DNA from: Circinella umbellata
Lineage: Eukaryota > Mucoromycota > Mucoromycetes > Mucorales > Lichtheimiaceae
Direction: 5' to 3'
NCBI GenBank assembly: GCA_025093555.1
Contig: JAIWNF010000032.1
Location: forward strand, 248,001-312,000
DNA length: 64,000 nt
Shown here piece after piece: positions 61,401 to 64,000 of the stretch. Below the pieces are notes generated by a model. That model did not search any database, was not told the DNA's origin, and saw only the letters and a program-made list of their open reading frames with translations. Both the position numbers and the translations under genes were made by a program. The stretch's first letter is position 1; each line of letters begins with the position of its first letter.

Positions 61401-64000
61401 AGTCTGAATTATTTTATGAAGCTGCACTTTCTGCCATTTCTACACTTGTTTTTATTCAACCCGAAATGATTCCCTTATTTGTCGATTTGGCTAGTGAGAA
61501 TTTGGATGCCAAGTTAATGGATGATATTAATGAGACCGAATATGGTATTTGGCAAACACCAGAAGATCAAGTCTATGTTGATGGTATGTTATCTTAGAAT
61601 GCTTGATGGGAGTGAAAAAGAAAGACTAGGAGTTGATACATTTGAAAGATACTGGTGGAACTTACAATATATATTTTATCTGACTTTCTTATTATATACA
61701 TATATATTTAGTTTTAAACAAGAATAAGAGCAAAACAGTAACTGAAAACCGTAATCGAAAGGGCAATGATGATGATAGATGGGAAGAAGAACTTCGTGCA
61801 GAACTTGCTAAAAAGAAGGGTACTGCACCTACCAAGAAATTAAACAAGGAAGAACAATTAGCTGTCAATACTCAACGTAAAAAAGAAGCTGAAATTAGAC
61901 AACATGTTCAATCTGTTCATAACCAACTTTCCTTGGGCTTGGAGATTATTCACTCTTTGGTGATTGGTAATCGTCAAGACTTGGTCGATGATTTAGTCTC
62001 TCTTATCACCACTTTACTTAATATTGCCAAAGCACATGGTGGTTTACTAGTTGGTGAAAAGATTGTCGATATCTTTTTGGAATTAGGTGATTGTGTAGAT
62101 GATGATATTTATTCTATTCGCCATGCAGTTGCATTAGCTACTTTACGTGCCAATAAGATTGCTTCGATCCCCTCCAGATGGCTTGATGAACCTTTAGGTG
62201 ATCTTGTCAACAGAGTCTTGTATCGTCTTCGTCTTGTTTCTGAATCACGTCCTTTGAATGCTCCTTCGTTTGGTTATTGTTTCCCTGTTTTGCAACAAGT
62301 TATTTATCAAAAAGCCATTGGTATTACTGAAAATGAAGCTGCACTTGAACAAGTTATTATGGCAGTCGATGTCATTGCTTCTCACTGTCCACATGGTGGT
62401 GAATCGCCCATCATGCCCAAGAAAGATATGATTGACAGTTTATTGTATAGTATCAAGGAATATCCTCAATGTACCAAGAATGCAAAGGGATCCTTGATTG
62501 CTTTGTGTGAATCCATGGATGAATCAGATGCTAACCGTGAAGAAATTGATATTTTATTGCAAGGTTTGCTTTCAGATGAAACATTGGTCCGTAATGCTGC
62601 TTTAAATGCTTTGGATTTGTTGGATATGACAGATATTGTATTTTCACCCGAATTGTGGTTGGCTTCATGTGATACAAATGATCAAAATGCTAAATTGGCA
62701 TCTAGTCTCTGTGATGAATATGATATGTTCCCTGACAAGGACTATAAGAATCAATTACTTGAATATACTGGTAAGTAGTTTTTTTTTGCTTCGTTTGATT
62801 GCAAGGGGGGAAAAGAAAGACGGTATTTTAGGCTTACTAAGGATTTTATTAATTGAAAAAAAAACATCACATATAGTATCGGAATCCAATTATATTCGTA
62901 CATCAGCAAGCAAGGCTATTGCCATTGCAGTTGAATGCTATCCTGAAACAGCGGTTGATACTTTAGAAGCTATCTATGCTTTGTACAAAGAGAAGGTAAA
63001 GAAAATGATATTTTTTTTTATTTTATAATTGAGAGTGAATGATATGCTAAACAATGAAATACCCGTTATGGGATTAACTCTTTATTAATTAGGCCAAATC
63101 ATTGGACCCTGAATATGATCGTTTTGGTATGGTCATTCCTGAAACAGTCAACCGAAAAGATCCTTGGGAATCTCGTGTTGGTCTTGCTCTTACACTCAAG
63201 GAAGCTGCTCCCTATGTCGGTTTGGAAAATGTACCAGGTTTATGTACCTTTTCGATTCAAAATGAAGCCCTTGGTGATCGTAATGAAACTGTCCGTAAAC
63301 AAATGCTTGAAGCTGGTTTAGCATCCGTCAATGCCTATGGTAAAGAAGGTGCTCAAGACTTGCTTGCCACTTTTGAACGTTATTTGAATACTCAAGCACC
63401 CAATACTGAAACACATGACTTTATTCGTCAATCTGTTGTTATTCTTTATGGTGCTGCCGCTGGCTTTTTGGACCAAGGTGATCCCAAGGTTCAAATGGCT
63501 GTTGATAAACTTATTGATACTTTGGATACACCTTCAGAAGTTGTCCAAAGTGCTGTTGCTGAATGTTTACCTCCTTTGATTAAGAAGGTCAAGGAAAATG
63601 TACCTCAATTCATTGATACATTGACCGATAAGATGTTTAATGGTGAAAAGTACGCTCAACGACGTGGTGCTGCTTATGGTTTAGCTGGTGTTGTCAAGGG
63701 TCGTGGTATTGCTGCACTCAAAGAATGTAATGTGATGGGAACACTCAAGGATGCTATTGAGAGCAAGAAAATGTATGAACATCGTCAAGGTGCTTTATTT
63801 GCATTCGAAACACTTTCTTCCATGTTGGGTCGTTTGTTCGAACCTTATATCATTCAAATTGTTCCTTTGCTTTTGGTATGCTTTAGTGATGCTAATATGG
63901 ATGTTCGGGAAGCTGCTTCAGATGCTGCTCGTGTTATTATGAGTAAGATCAGTGGTCATTGTGTCAAATTAATTTTGCCATCCATTTTGGAAGGTCTTGA
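58443..64000 (+). CDS. GCN1: Gcn1, ribosome-bound activator of the Gcn2 kinase (5' part, truncated by window end)
   Basis: Gcn1 is a giant HEAT-repeat protein that sits on stalled or colliding ribosomes with Gcn20 and passes the uncharged-tRNA signal to the eIF2alpha kinase Gcn2. Ten exons fit in phase: 58443-58587, 58757-58955, 59062-59615, 59733-60796, 60882-61071, 61206-61336, 61403-61583, 61712-62770, 62877-62995 and 63093 to the window end. That gives about 1516 codons so far, of the roughly 2600 usual. The sequence is helical-repeat throughout. It includes DRWEEELRAELAKKKGTAP in the linker and the highly conserved eEF3-like region at the end (GEKYAQRRGAAYGLAGVVKG, EHRQGALFAFETLSSMLGR, FSDANMDVREAASDAARVIM). 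The acceptor at 59731-59732 rather than 59712-59713 is required to keep phase. Confidence 0.93.

Noticed and set aside
1..64000. tRNA, rRNA, CRISPR array or operon-like cluster
   Set aside because: No cloverleaf with A/B boxes, ribosomal RNA signature or regularly spaced repeat-spacer array was recognised by eye. Neighbouring genes are functionally unrelated. A covariance-model search could still reveal a tRNA.

Overview
The window is AT-rich eukaryotic DNA. Its protein-coding genes carry many short GT..AG introns (about 50-180 nt, one of about 816 nt), and the intergenic DNA is full of A/T homopolymers, TA microsatellites and ACGTAC motifs. The clear proteins (fungal Pam17, Tvp15, an S28 peptidase, a Hap2/NF-YA subunit and Gcn1), together with the compact intron-dense genes and decayed repeat families, suggest an early-diverging filamentous fungus, most likely Mucoromycota (Mucorales-like). 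That placement is inference. No tRNA, rRNA or CRISPR was recognised.

Layout. 1-7.0 kb is a repeat graveyard. Two diverged copies of one sequence face outward (345-1085 on minus, 6030-6715 on plus). Between them lie a five-exon pseudogene with five in-frame stops (1817-3673) and a frameshifted Helitron-type fragment (4215-4464). 8.0-19.3 kb is a gene-rich block: choline-phosphate cytidylyltransferase PCT1 (+), succinate dehydrogenase membrane anchor SDH4 (-), an aldehyde dehydrogenase (-), the Golgi protein TVP15 (+) and the mitochondrial import motor subunit PAM17 (-). 22.1-29.4 kb holds a cytochrome P450 (+), an orphan membrane protein (+) and a secreted S28 serine carboxypeptidase (-). 29.5-37.9 kb is repeat-rich and gene-poor. 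It contains an LTR-like segment and a nearly perfect 1.74-kb palindrome. 38.0-45.9 kb encodes a small tail-anchored protein (+), an IQ-motif coiled-coil protein (-) and a VHS-GAT trafficking adaptor (-). 45.9-51.9 kb is mostly gene-free. NF-YA/HAP2 (-) lies at 51.9-52.8 kb. 53.2-58.4 kb is repeat-rich and holds a second decayed multi-exon gene split by a small TA-flanked inverted-repeat element, with a related copy nearby. GCN1 (+) starts at 58.4 kb and runs off the end of the window.

The intact genes are mostly unrelated housekeeping functions: phosphatidylcholine synthesis, respiratory complex II, aldehyde oxidation, mitochondrial protein import, Golgi membrane, CCAAT transcription and amino-acid starvation signalling. 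No operon-like or biosynthetic cluster logic is visible. The material most worth following up is the decayed lineage-specific genes at 1.8-3.7 and 55.8-56.9 kb, the 1.74-kb palindrome as a possible small-RNA source, and the nested element insertion. Exon boundaries were placed by hand from reading frame and GT/AG signals. They are consistent in phase across every gene given exons, except where a gene's first or last exon is marked tentative.
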